Assembly: GCA_026874595.1 (NCBI GenBank) | Contig: CM049320.1 | Coordinates: 4,779,464 to 4,843,463, forward strand | Source of the DNA: Sipunculus nudus | Taxonomy: Eukaryota; Annelida; Sipuncula; Golfingiida; Sipunculidae | DNA: 64,000 nucleotides | Direction of reading: 5' to 3' | Shown: one piece after another, positions 39,291 to 49,500 of the stretch | Position numbering within the stretch: the first letter of the stretch is position 1 | Layout: each line of letters starts with the position of its first letter | Notes under the pieces: generated by a model | Databases searched by the model: none | What the model saw: only the letters and a program-made list of their open reading frames with translations | What the model was told of the DNA's origin: nothing | Made by a program: the position numbers and the translations under genes

Positions 39291-39977
39291 ACTCGTGTGT
39301 TTTTACATAAATCTCCACTCATGCTCCAAGTTTTCCGGATTATCTTCTACTTTGCTCCACTGACGCTGTCATTGGTTGATGCTGCTGTGATTGAATACCA
39401 ACCGTGGTGTCTCAGAAAAAAACCTCTTCCAGGAAATCCTATCAGAAATGCAGATCAACAAAAACATGATCTACCCTTATTTATAACATTATTATGGTCA
39501 TATTTTCTGTAAATTGCAGATACATGTAGTGTAATATATATAGGAACTGGTGTGGTTTCCCTCATATATAACAGTATTATGGTTACAAACAGTGGCTGAT
39601 AGGAAGTCCAGATATCTTATACTGGATCATATTCATCCCTGCAGTATAACATTTAACTATAAATAAAAAAAATTTAAAAAAATGTGAAAGCTATCCTACA
39701 CTTAAATATTTTGAGAAACTTTGGGGTTGGCTTTTGAAAAGTGTTACTGAAATGTTCAGCATAATTGTCTTCAACATTAATGCACACAGTAGTTCTAATA
39801 ATTAGAATCGTTAAACTAGAAAATCATAAATATATATATTAAATATATATACATCAAGAGAAAACAGAAATTTACAAGTAACATTTTTTTTCCGTCTGCT
39901 AATTAATTTTTTTTTTTCATTTACAGAGTAATGGAAGTTGACACTAATTTAATATTCTGTTAATATTATTAATTGTA

Positions 39978-41426
39978 TCTGCCAAAACGAAGTTTTGCGG
40001 ATACTATGTTTTTGACCGGGTTCCGCCGCCGCCGCCGCCGCCGCCGCGTTCGTTTCCGGAGAACTCCTCTGAGACTACTGGACAGATTTTTCCGAAACTT
40101 ACACAAATTATCGGGTCACATGTGAACTGCTGCCTAACCAAGTGACCTTGACCTCTGACCTTTCGTCTCTGCCCAGCGTCCGTTTGTGCGTCTGTTTCCA
40201 CACATAAACCCATATATCTCGGGAACCGTTTGACCGATCCGGGAAAAAATTTTACACAAATGTAGCCCTGGGAAAGCTTTATAACATACACAACAAAAGG
40301 TGGCGCCACCTGCAACTATGTTTGCACAGTGTCCATCTGTTCATCTGCCTGGGGTTAAAATCACTCATATCTCTGCAGTGGTTTGACTAATTCACCTAAA
40401 ATTCGGCATGCATATACATCCTAGATAGCTTTCTCGATTTTGTGACAGGTGGCGCCACCTGCATTCACATTTACGCTCCACACATAAACCCATATATCTC
40501 GGGAACTGTTTGACCGATCCGGAAAAAAATTTTACACTAATGTAGCCCTGGGATAGCTTTATAACATACACAACAAAAGGTGGCGCCACCTGCAACCATG
40601 TTTGCACAGTGTCCATTTGTTCATCTGCCTGGGGTTAAAATCACTCATATCTCTGCAGTGGTTTGACTAATTCACCTAAAAATCAGCATGCATATACATC
40701 CCAGATAGCTTTCTTGATTTAATGACAGGTGGCGCCACCTACATTCACGTTAACACTCCACACATAAACCCATATATCTCAGGAACCGTTTGACCGATCC
40801 GGAAAATTTTTTTACACAAATGTAGCCCTGGGATAGCTTTATAACATACACAACAAAAGGTGGTGCCACCTGCAACCATGTTTGCACAGTGTCCATTTGT
40901 TAATCTGCCTGGGGTTAAAATCACTCATATCTTTGCAGTGGTTTGACTAATTCACCTAAAATTAGGCATGTGTATACATCCTAGATAGCTTTCTTGATTT
41001 TATGACAGGTGGCGCCACCTACATTCACGTTTATGCTGCAGACATCCAAGCTCATATCAGGAAAAAAAATTTACACAAATGTAGCCCTTGGATAGCTTTA
41101 TAACATGAACAAAAATGGTGGCGCCACCTGCAGCCATTTTTGCACAGCGTCCATCTGTTTGTCTGCTGTTGGATAAAATCACTCATATCTCTGCAGTGGT
41201 TTGACTTTTCCACATGAAATTTTGCATGTGTATATATCTTGGATAGTTTCTCGTTCAAATAACAGGTGGCGCCACCTACAATCATGTTTATGTGGCAGAG
41301 ATCCATTCTAATATTTAACACATGTAACTCTGTATCACCTTGCCACTCAATCCATGCCTCACTTCACCCGTCCTTCTCTGATTTTGGCGGATACACGTAG
41401 TCGCTTGTCGACTACCCGTATTCTAG
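39978..41426 (+). mobile_element. Helitron/Helentron-like non-autonomous element, copy B (longest)
   Basis: The left end (A|TC) forms a hairpin with arms around CAAAAC/GTTTTG and GCGGATA. Near the right end GGCGGATACA is the inverted partner of the left TGTATCCGCC motif (this copy has one change on the left). It is followed by a hairpin GTAGTCG…CGACTAC and then CTAG|T. These are the known hallmarks of Helitron-like elements: no TIR at the very ends, 3' hairpin and CTRR end. The core holds eight copies of the palindrome GGTGGCGCCACC (one with a mismatch) at 40299, 40448, 40579, 40728, 40859, 41008, 41117 and 41265, alternating 149 and 131 bp apart, i.e. a 280-bp higher-order unit. A CCG microsatellite lies at 40022-40047. 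There is no coding capacity. It sits inside the putative first intron. Confidence 0.7.
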
Positions 41427-41885
41427 TTTTTATTAATGTAATTTTATTTTAATTTTGAATTAATATTTTGAATCACTGGATTAATGAATGTCATGTGCAC
41501 CAAAGGTAAAATTTAATTACTTATGTCAATCCAGCAGTGTCATGATTGAATTTATAAATTACCTGTACATAATATCTGTATATAGCTATGACAATGAAAA
41601 AGACAAGCATTATGTTTTTGACAATCACGTGGACAAAGGAGATACATATTAAATTTATTTCAGTCATGATCATTGAATTTGTTGTCATCTTCAGAATACA
41701 GGTTTTAATTTGCCAGACTGCAATGTGAGGTATGTTTTATATGCAAGCATACATCACACAAAAGGTTATTTTCTAAGTATTTTCCTTGGCTTTTATACTA
41801 AGATTAATCCAGGTCAACAGTATGTTGTCAGGATGATTTTCCACCTGTCAGAGACCAGTGTTTATTTAGTGCATTTTTATATGTC

Positions 41886-42385
41886 CATATATGACAGGAT
41901 GTATTATGGTATTCTGTGCGTCCATCTGTTAACTTTTAGTGTCGCCTCGATTACTTACCAGGGCTTTGATGGATTTTCAAGAAACTCATTATAACTACTT
42001 ATCAATAGATTATCTGGCCTGAGTTTAATTAATAGACAAAATCTATGCATATCTAATGAGGTCATGGGTCACAAGGCTATACTTTTTGGTGTCTCAGTGA
42101 TAACTGATCAGGAATATGATGGATTCTGATGAAACTAAAAAGAAATATTAACCAAATAATATCTTGTCTAAGTTCAATTCCTGGCAAAATCCATGCATAT
42201 TTAATGATCACCAAACTTTTGTGGTACTATGATAACCTAATAAAAATCTTATGAATGTTCTTGAAACTCAGTTTAAATATTAAACAATACAGTTTCTCAC
42301 CTGAATTTAATTATCTGCAAAATTCAGGCATATATTTAATGAGGTCAGAGGTCACAAGACATATTAAGACAGGCATATTATGAAT
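41886..42385 (+). repeat. Dispersed repeat with DR1 motif, copy 2
   Basis: It follows the 31240 copy: ATATGACAGGATGTATTATG, AGTGTCGCC, ACTTACCAGGGCTTTGATGG, AATCTATGCATATCTAATGA, and AGGTCAGAGGTCA at 42342-42354, ending CAGGCATATTATGAA. Same orientation, moderately diverged. Confidence 0.5.
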
Positions 42386-42701
42386 GTTTGCCCTGCTTTT
42401 GTTTTTATCCCAGTGTTGTCCTTGATGGGCCACTATTAGTTGGATTTGGTGCCTCGCAAATGTTTTTTAGAATTCAACCTCCTGTATCCTTCCTGAAGAG
42501 TTCATCAAAAATAATTTTCACATGATTGCAGATAATAAATCCTCCATATGTTCATCCATATTTTTTATATTCATACATTTAATTGTTGTGTATTTGTAAG
42601 ATATGGTGATTTTAGACCCATTCTCTCGGACGGTATTCATTGTATCCTTTATATTAGCCTTTCAGACCATATATCCACCAGTATATTGTTGTACTTCTTG
42701 G

Positions 42702-43152
42702 CAGGGCTTGACATTTACTTTTGAAAGTCTTGCCAAGTAGGGCAAGTGACAACTAGCTTTTATTTGCCCTACATGAATCTTTACTTGTCCCCCCCCCCCC
42801 CCAAAAAAAAAAATCAGTGATCTGGGCCACAACCACAAAAAATGTGATCCACATGATTATTTTGCAACAATATTTACATATATTCAAGTGTTTGATTGTT
42901 AATAATATTTCTCTTTAGCATATGCACAGATAAAAACATGCAGGTAATTTGAACTAGAAGGGTTACAATATGAATTTATGTCTCCTGAAAAAGGAAAGTG
43001 GCTCACTTAAGATTAGTCAAGACTCAAGCCTTAATGTTACACCCAATTGCCCAGTCAGGCAAGTAGGATCCCACTTTTGGTTGCCCTACCAACCATTTTC
43101 TGGAGCTTTTACTTGCTCTTGGCAAGCAGTTAACCATTAATTTTGAGCCCTG
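42702..43152. mobile_element. hAT-like MITE, 451 bp
   Basis: The left end CAGGGCTTGACATTTA and the right end TTTTGAGCCCTG form a short TIR of the CAGGGCT type seen in hAT-derived MITEs. The interior has GGGCAAGTGACAACTAG and CAGGCAAGTAGGATCC segments, in which GGCAAGT recurs in both orientations. CTTGG directly flanks both ends; the full 8-bp target duplication matches only 5 of 8. A C-run/A-run lies at about 42788-42813. Confidence 0.55.
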
Positions 43153-43828
43153 CTTGGTGTAGTTGGTAGAATGTAGAAACATTTAAGAACTTTTAAAAGG
43201 AGCCAGAGAGGTCATTCTGAAATTTTGAAGTAATCATTTTAATTCCCTTCTTTATGTTTCTCCACCACAATATACTTCTACAATTAACAAATAAAAACTT
43301 AATATCATGTTTTCCACCTCACAAGAGGGGTGTAAAGCTGAGATAGAAAAATATGTAAACAAATTTCTCCCTTTTACAGAGTCAGTAAAAACACATGGTC
43401 TTAAGCAAATGAAGGGGCATATTCCAAGGTCTGACGTTTATCAACTAAAGATAATACCTTTAACCCTTTTATCAAATAAGTCAAGAAAACATCAGTCCAA
43501 CTGCACACAGGCTGTTCATTTTGTTTGTATCCATGTTTTTACATCATGTGGGGGCCTGCCAATATAATCCTAAAACATTCAGCAAGGACATCTGGTGGTG
43601 ATTCAGATGAACCACAGTTTTGCAAAGATTTTTTGCAACTTTAGACTGACTGCTCAGCTACCACTCACATACAACTAAACAAATTAAATTACATGGTTTT
43701 TCTGTTTGTAAACATTGATTTATGTACCACGTTTACTGATAACTTGTAGATAAACTTAAACTCATACTCATGTCACAGAGGCATTAAAAGAACTTTTCTT
43801 CAAACAAATCACCTACAGTTTATTTTTA

Positions 43829-44164
43829 AAGGTGCCCATTCACCTACCTTTTGAAAAAGAATTAATGTGATTTCAGGCTTCCTCAGTGTATATATTAAAA
43901 GTGCCCATTCATCTACCTTTAAAAAAAAAATATGTGACTTCTGGCTTACTCTGTGTATATAGTCATGATATCATTTGTTATTTTGGTTTTGAAAAGTTCT
44001 GATAAGGCCTTCGGGAATGATGCCCCCACTTATTATACACATGTTGAAATAAACAAAACAATTAGCCTGTATGAGGTGATATCCAGGTTTTCTGGCCTAT
44101 TTTCATAAAAACTCCCAGGAATTACCTTTAGTTTATAAAGGTCAGATAGGTGATTGGGCCCCTT
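43829..44164. mobile_element. AAGGTG-type MITE, TA-flanked, 336 bp
   Basis: The left AAGGTGCCCATTCACCTACC and the right GATAGGTGATTGGGCCCCTT are imperfect TIRs, flanked by TA on both sides. The interior carries GGAATTACCTTTAGTTTATA and AATAAACAAAACAATTAGCC, shared with the 44294 copy. A second left-end-like segment starts near 43897, so the left end may be partly duplicated. Confidence 0.55.
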
Positions 44165-44293
44165 TAATAATCTAAGGATAATTCTGGTTATGAAAAGTTC
44201 CTATAACACCTTCATGAAGAATGTGTGAACTTGTTTATCAACAATGTGTTTGTAAACACAGCAATGTTGACATACAGGAAAAACTTGTAACCT

Positions 44294-44562
44294 AAGGTGG
44301 TAGGTTGCATATTATGCAAAGGTATAAAGGTCACTTGTGCAAAACACTGTTGGCAAAGCTCTGGCTTATCTGACTTGCCGCCAGATGCCCTGGTTAAATT
44401 TGTTTTGATTATTTTGGCGGGCCTGACATATAATCTACACATTGATATAAACAAAACAAGCAGCCTGTGTGCAGTGATATTCACATTTTCTGGCATATTT
44501 TCATAAACACTCCTAGGGATTACCTTTGGTTTATAAATGTCAGATAGGTGATTGGGCACCTT
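44294..44562. mobile_element. AAGGTG-type MITE, second copy
   Basis: It begins TAAGGTGGTAGGTTGCATAT and ends GATAGGTGATTGGGCACCTT. It shares ATATAAACAAAACAAGCAGC and TTTTGGCGGGCC with the copy at 32960 and the tail with 43829-44164. A 117-codon minus-strand open frame covers it but shows no domain and is best read as chance. Confidence 0.55.
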
Positions 44563-45196
44563 CAAATTCTACAGGGAAATTAGGTGAATAGCTGGCTTTA
44601 ATGGAGATATTATAATGTGTGTATGATTCTTGGCTATTTAGACATATTTAGCAGTATAAAGGAATTGTGATTTGTTACATTGAATCCAGTATGTTAGTCT
44701 TTGGAATTCAGTAATTACTGCTTTTATTGAAATTCAGCACTTTTTCTTAATTACACTGTCGGTCATCTCAGGTTATACCTATACTGCCATCTGCAGGAAC
44801 ATTTGGAAACTGTTTTGGCCAGAAACTCAAAATTGCCTTCTAAATCAATAACATCTATAGGAATCTATTTGTTTGCATCCACGTTCAATAACAACTGAAC
44901 TTTAACTGAGAGGAGTCCCTCTGATTTCAGGAAATCTATGTTTAAGTTTTCCTTATCAGATCTAATGAGTCCTTGCAAATTGATAAAAAACAGGTTAACT
45001 ACAAAGTATATGTAACACTTCTTCTAAATTCTTTTGACTTAATAACAAATTGATATTGAAGATAAGACTGATTAGTTAAGCACCCCTGGCTTAAAAACTC
45101 CTGAATTTAAAATAAATCCAAAGGTTAATCCATCTGGATAAATGAATGACCCATCAAAAAGTTGTTCCTTTTAAGCAACTAATCATGTATACAGAT

Positions 45197-45295
45197 GGTT
45201 AGCGTGTCATTAATCAGTATACACTTGGTGATGTGGGTTTGAATCATGTCATTAACCAATATACACTTGGTGATGTGGGTTTGAATCTTGACAGC
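45197..45295 (+). repeat. tRNA-like SINE piece with a tandem duplication
   Basis: GATGGTTAGCGTG (A-box-like) is followed by two copies of about 52 bp, each ending TGATGTGGGTTTGAATC, in which GGTTTGAATC resembles a B box. Confidence 0.4.
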
Positions 45296-45457
45296 AACAG
45301 ATTCTGTCTGAGCCAGATGTTCACACAAAGTTTTAAAATAAAAGGGGAGATTTTCAGAGAGCCATACTTTCTGATACTGGGCATGCCCCTACTTTGTCTA
45401 GGACATTGGTTGTTATACATCACTATAAAGGACAGGAGGTAACAGGCTGTGGATAGC

Positions 45458-45488
45458 TCCCCCCCCCCCCCCCCCCCCCACCACCACC
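45458..45488. repeat. C-run of about 20 followed by CAC repeats
   Basis: A long homopolymer of C followed by CACCACCAC. It is prone to sequencing or assembly length error. Confidence 0.9.
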
Positions 45489-46240
45489 AAATAAAACAAT
45501 AGTCACCCACCACTTTAACTCTGAAAAGGTAGCAGGAAGGAAGGACAGATGGAAGGATGGACGGACATACATACTCGTCCCTCCTAATGTTGGGGGACTA
45601 AAAAATTAGTAGGCTGACCAATGACCATGCAGATTGAACCTTGATCACATGATCTGCATCAAGATGCCCTTGATAGTTTGGTGCTGCGTGTATAAAAGTC
45701 GTATTTTATTTGTTTCAAACAAAATCCTGTATAAGTTTTTTTTTAGGATGCCTTGCTCCTATTTGTACTAGATGTGCATGAAATATAGATTTTCTGCTGT
45801 CTACATGCAGCACTATAGAATATTGTGCCTTTGCTTGTGCCTTAGGTGTGAAATATCAAACATTTGTGTTATTATCATTTGCATGATAACCTTTCTGTAC
45901 CATCTCTTTTGGTGGTGCTGAGATTAAATTATTTCAGGTTCAACTTTGCAGCCATAGATGGTGCTGTATCTCACTCCTCATAACAGATGCAACTTTCAGG
46001 ACTTGGCTGAAAATGTGCTGCCATCTAGTGGCTAATCTCTTTAAAAATTTATTCTCAAGGGAAACTGTTAGATCAACAACAACAACAGCTGGACCACACT
46101 TTATTACTCATCTTTAATAACCAAGTCACAGTTTGGATCAGGAATGCAGAGTTCCTTTTTCCAGGTTAATCACGGAAAACATGAGTTTCATACTGACATT
46201 AATTAATAAGGATGGTTTAATTGTATTTTTTAGGACGAAG

Positions 46241-46513
46241 ATGCCACGGACAGCGGGTTACCGGCCGGGGATCCCTCAGCAGCCGTACACAAAGTGGGAC
46301 ACGGACAAAGATGAGGTGGAGGTGGACTACAAAACCATGGACGACACCCCATCACGATCCTGCTTCAGCGGCCGGAAGGGGATCGTGCTGCGGGTCATGT
46401 TGGTCATCGTCATCTTCCTCCTCGGCCTCATTCTGGGATACGTCGTTAGACGCTCTGTAAGCCAGCTGGTTATGGTGCCGAAGACAAAGTGTCCGTTCAG
46501 ACATGGAAATCCG
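46241..46513 (+). CDS. Peptidase exon 1 by local ATG: cytoplasmic tail and membrane anchor (residues 1-91)
   Basis: The exon is opened by an acceptor (AG at 46232-46233 after a T-rich tract), so transcription starts further upstream. The first ATG after the acceptor is at 46241; the acceptor-to-ATG stretch is seven bases (46234-46240) and is open in frame. The translation is polar and acidic ([13 protein letters not shown]), then basic (SGRKG), then hydrophobic from about 48 to 69 with [10 protein letters not shown], then RRS, as expected for a type II signal anchor. The exon ends in phase 0 at a GTAAGT donor. GC content is clearly higher than in the flanks. If an upstream coding exon is used, the frame continues through 46234-46240 and this ATG is internal. 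Confidence 0.9.
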
Positions 46514-46544
46514 GTAAGTTGGAAAATCTTAATATTCATATATC

Positions 46545-46597
<53 letters not shown>

Positions 46598-49500
46598 TAT
46601 ATAATGTTTCTGTTCCGGTGCCCTTTGTGCTTTCTTATCAATAAAGCTAGCATTCCATTTAAGCATATGCAGTAAGTACTGGTATGTATACGCAGTATGT
46701 ATGGATATGTAGCTAGAAAATGATGCCTGTGATTCCATAAATACATATACATACGTGGTATGTATACGTGGTATGTAAACAGCAAAACGTGGAATATAGT
46801 AAACTTTTGCAGGAGTATAGAGAATTTATCTGCCAGAGGAACACCCTATCACTGAAATCAAAATGTGGGATTTACCCATCTGTTACCATGGGTAAGAGTT
46901 ACCATGGTTACCATGCAATTAACAGAGAGGGATTGAAATGTGCTACATTCTTATATGAATTTATGTATTCACTCCAAGAGAATATGATGAGTCCGATTCT
47001 AACCTGCATACATAATGCATACACATACATTGAATGCCACCTTAAGTAGTAACCTATTTGACAGTTACATCTTGACCTCAGCTGCAGAATTTTTTTGCTA
47101 TCATTGACAAATGTTTCTTTCATCTATTCCAATAACCCTGCAACCTTTTTTATTTGCGACTTTTTTAATGTGGCATAAAAAAGAAGCCAAGCAAAACTTG
47201 CAACAAAGCCATTGTAATGTTTTAATTTAGTTAGAAAACATATTAAAGGGACTTCTTGGTTCATTTTTTAGATATATATTTTACTTATTTATGATTGGAT
47301 TCACAAAATTGGATTTTTGAGTGTTGAATATATATAAGTGTGAACATATATTGACAGAAGCACCAGAGGAAGCCAACATTAACATTGTCATATTTCATAA
47401 ATAGGGCATCTTATTTTCAATTTTGCTGCACATTCCTGACATTTTTAAGTTATAAAAAAATATTTCCCCTGAGGAATCTGAGTTCAGAACTGCGAGTCCT
47501 TTTAACATTTCTCGTAACATTTTCACAATGGAATATCTTTAAGATTCAGCTTTTGCTAAATGAAAAAGTGAAAATTGCAGGAAAAGGGTGCATAATGTGA
47601 AAAGAAGAAAAATTGTCATTTCTTTTGAAAAGCTAGTTAAAATCCTGTGGGAAATCAGTGTAAATATGAAGCATATACAGATCACTTGTGTTGGCAGGCC
47701 ATGATCTGTGTACTAGGCCACTGCAGTCTGTATGTAATTTTCCAGTGACAGATCCAAAAAACTTTTTTGGGGGTAGGGGCTGGTGGGGGGAGGGGGTTGG
47801 GGGGTGGTGGAGGAAACAGCCCTGTGAGAGAAGTACTTGCTTAGTGCCCAAGGAGGAAGGTGTGGGGTGGAGTTACCCTCAAACAGTGTGGATAAGTCTT
47901 AAAAACTGGATCCTTAAGGCATGGAATTAGAGCATCTTATGGGTATATAATCCAGACTTTTTTTCAAGTGAAGTTGGATATTTGGTAGATATGTTAAAAT
48001 ATACACAAATTAAGACTTCATGTTCTCAGTTTTCTGTGTTCTATGCACCATGTTAATACGTACTGTATGTCAACCAGTGCCAATTTTTAATGATTTATCT
48101 ATTCACTGGACTAAAGTATAATGATTATAAGTAACGTGGTAAAACGTTACTTCAGTTTGACAACACAGATAATATTAACAATTTTTTGTGAAAAAAATCC
48201 CTTTTTGCATGAAAATTTAATGCTACTAAACATCATATATAGAAGCCAAACTATTCTGATATCTAGTGTATTTGTTTTATTGTATCCGCCAAAACAGAGT
48301 TTTGCGGATACTATGTTTTCAGCCCACCTCCGCCGCGGCCGCGGCGTAGGTGTCCGGAGAACTCCTCCGTAACCGCTGGGCGGAATTTTACGAAATCAGG
48401 GATTATGTTCGGGGCACATGTGAACTGCTGCGTCCCGATTTTGTTTTGACCTCTGACCTTTCCTCTGCGCTCTGCGTCCCTATGTGCGTCTTTCCACACA
48501 TAAACCCACATATCTCGGGAACTGTTCGACCGATCAGGAAATTTTTTTTGCACAAATGTAGCCCTTGGAGAGCTTTATAATAAACACAAAAAAAGGTGGC
48601 GCCACCTGCAACCATGTTTGCACAGTGTCCATCTGTTCGTCTGCCTTGGGTTAAAATCACTCATATCTCTGCAGTGGTTTGACTAATTCACCTGAAATTC
48701 GGCATGCGTATACATCCTGGATAGCTTTTCTGATTTTATGACAGGTGGCACCACCTACATTCACGTTTACGCTGCAGACATCCAAGCTCATATCTCGGAA
48801 ACTGTTTGACCGATTGGGCCAAAATTTTGCATGTGTATAGATCTCACATAGCTCTTTATCATACGCAAAACTGGTGGCGCCACCTGCAGCCATTTTTGCA
48901 CAGCTCCCGTCTGTTTGTCTGCCATGGGATAAAATCACTCATATCTCGGCAGTGGTTTGACTTATCTGCCTAAAATTTTGCAGGTTTATACATCCCCAAC
49001 AGCTCTCTTGATTTTATGACAGGTTGCCCCACCTACATTCTAGTTTATGCAGCAGACATCCAAGCTCATATCTCAGGAACCGTTTGTCCGATTGGGCCAA
49101 AGTTTTGCATGTGTATAGTTCTCACATAGCTCTTTATCATTCGAAAAACTGGTGGCGCCACCTGCAACCATTTTTGCACAGCGTCCATCTGTTTGTCTGC
49201 CACGGGCTAAAATCACTCATATTCATGAAGTGGTTTGACTTATCTGCCTTAAATTTTGCATATGTATACAACTTGGATGGCTTTCTGGATTTTGTGGTAG
49301 ATGGCGCAACCTACATACACAATTTGGCTGCAGACATCCATGCTAATATGCAACACTTCACTCTATTTCCCCTTGCCACTCAATCCATGCCTCACTTCTC
49401 CCGTTCCACTCTGATTTAGGCGGATACACGTAGTCGCTTGTCGACTACCCGTATTCTAGTTAAATATTACATAAATTATTTACACTGTTGATCACATTAA

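Larger units (their letters stand above)
31124..46233 (+). other. Putative first intron (15.1 kb), repeat-filled, no coding exon recognised
   Basis: If the 30999 exon joins to 46234, this is one intron with a GTAAGT donor and a TTTTTTAG acceptor. It contains two copies of a DR1-bearing repeat, three or four copies of an AAGGTG-type MITE, two Helitron-like elements, a LINE-like tail, a hAT-like MITE and a SINE remnant, each listed separately. Between these I see AT-rich sequence without recognisable exons. A GC-richer stretch at 34230-34560 is described separately. Confidence 0.4.

Noticed and set aside
40004-41321. Several minus-strand frames of 70-105 codons
   Set aside because: All fall within the Helitron-like element and repeat the same peptide from the tandem core; antisense shadows of repeats.
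44212-44565. 117-codon minus-strand frame as a gene
   Set aside because: It is the antisense of a MITE copy that recurs at 32960 and 52664, with no domain or splice support.
46133-46240. Start codons upstream of the 46233 acceptor as the true start
   Set aside because: The frame is open back to 46133, but a clear T-rich tract and AG precede 46234, so this stretch is more likely intron. Retained only as an alternative if transcription starts locally.
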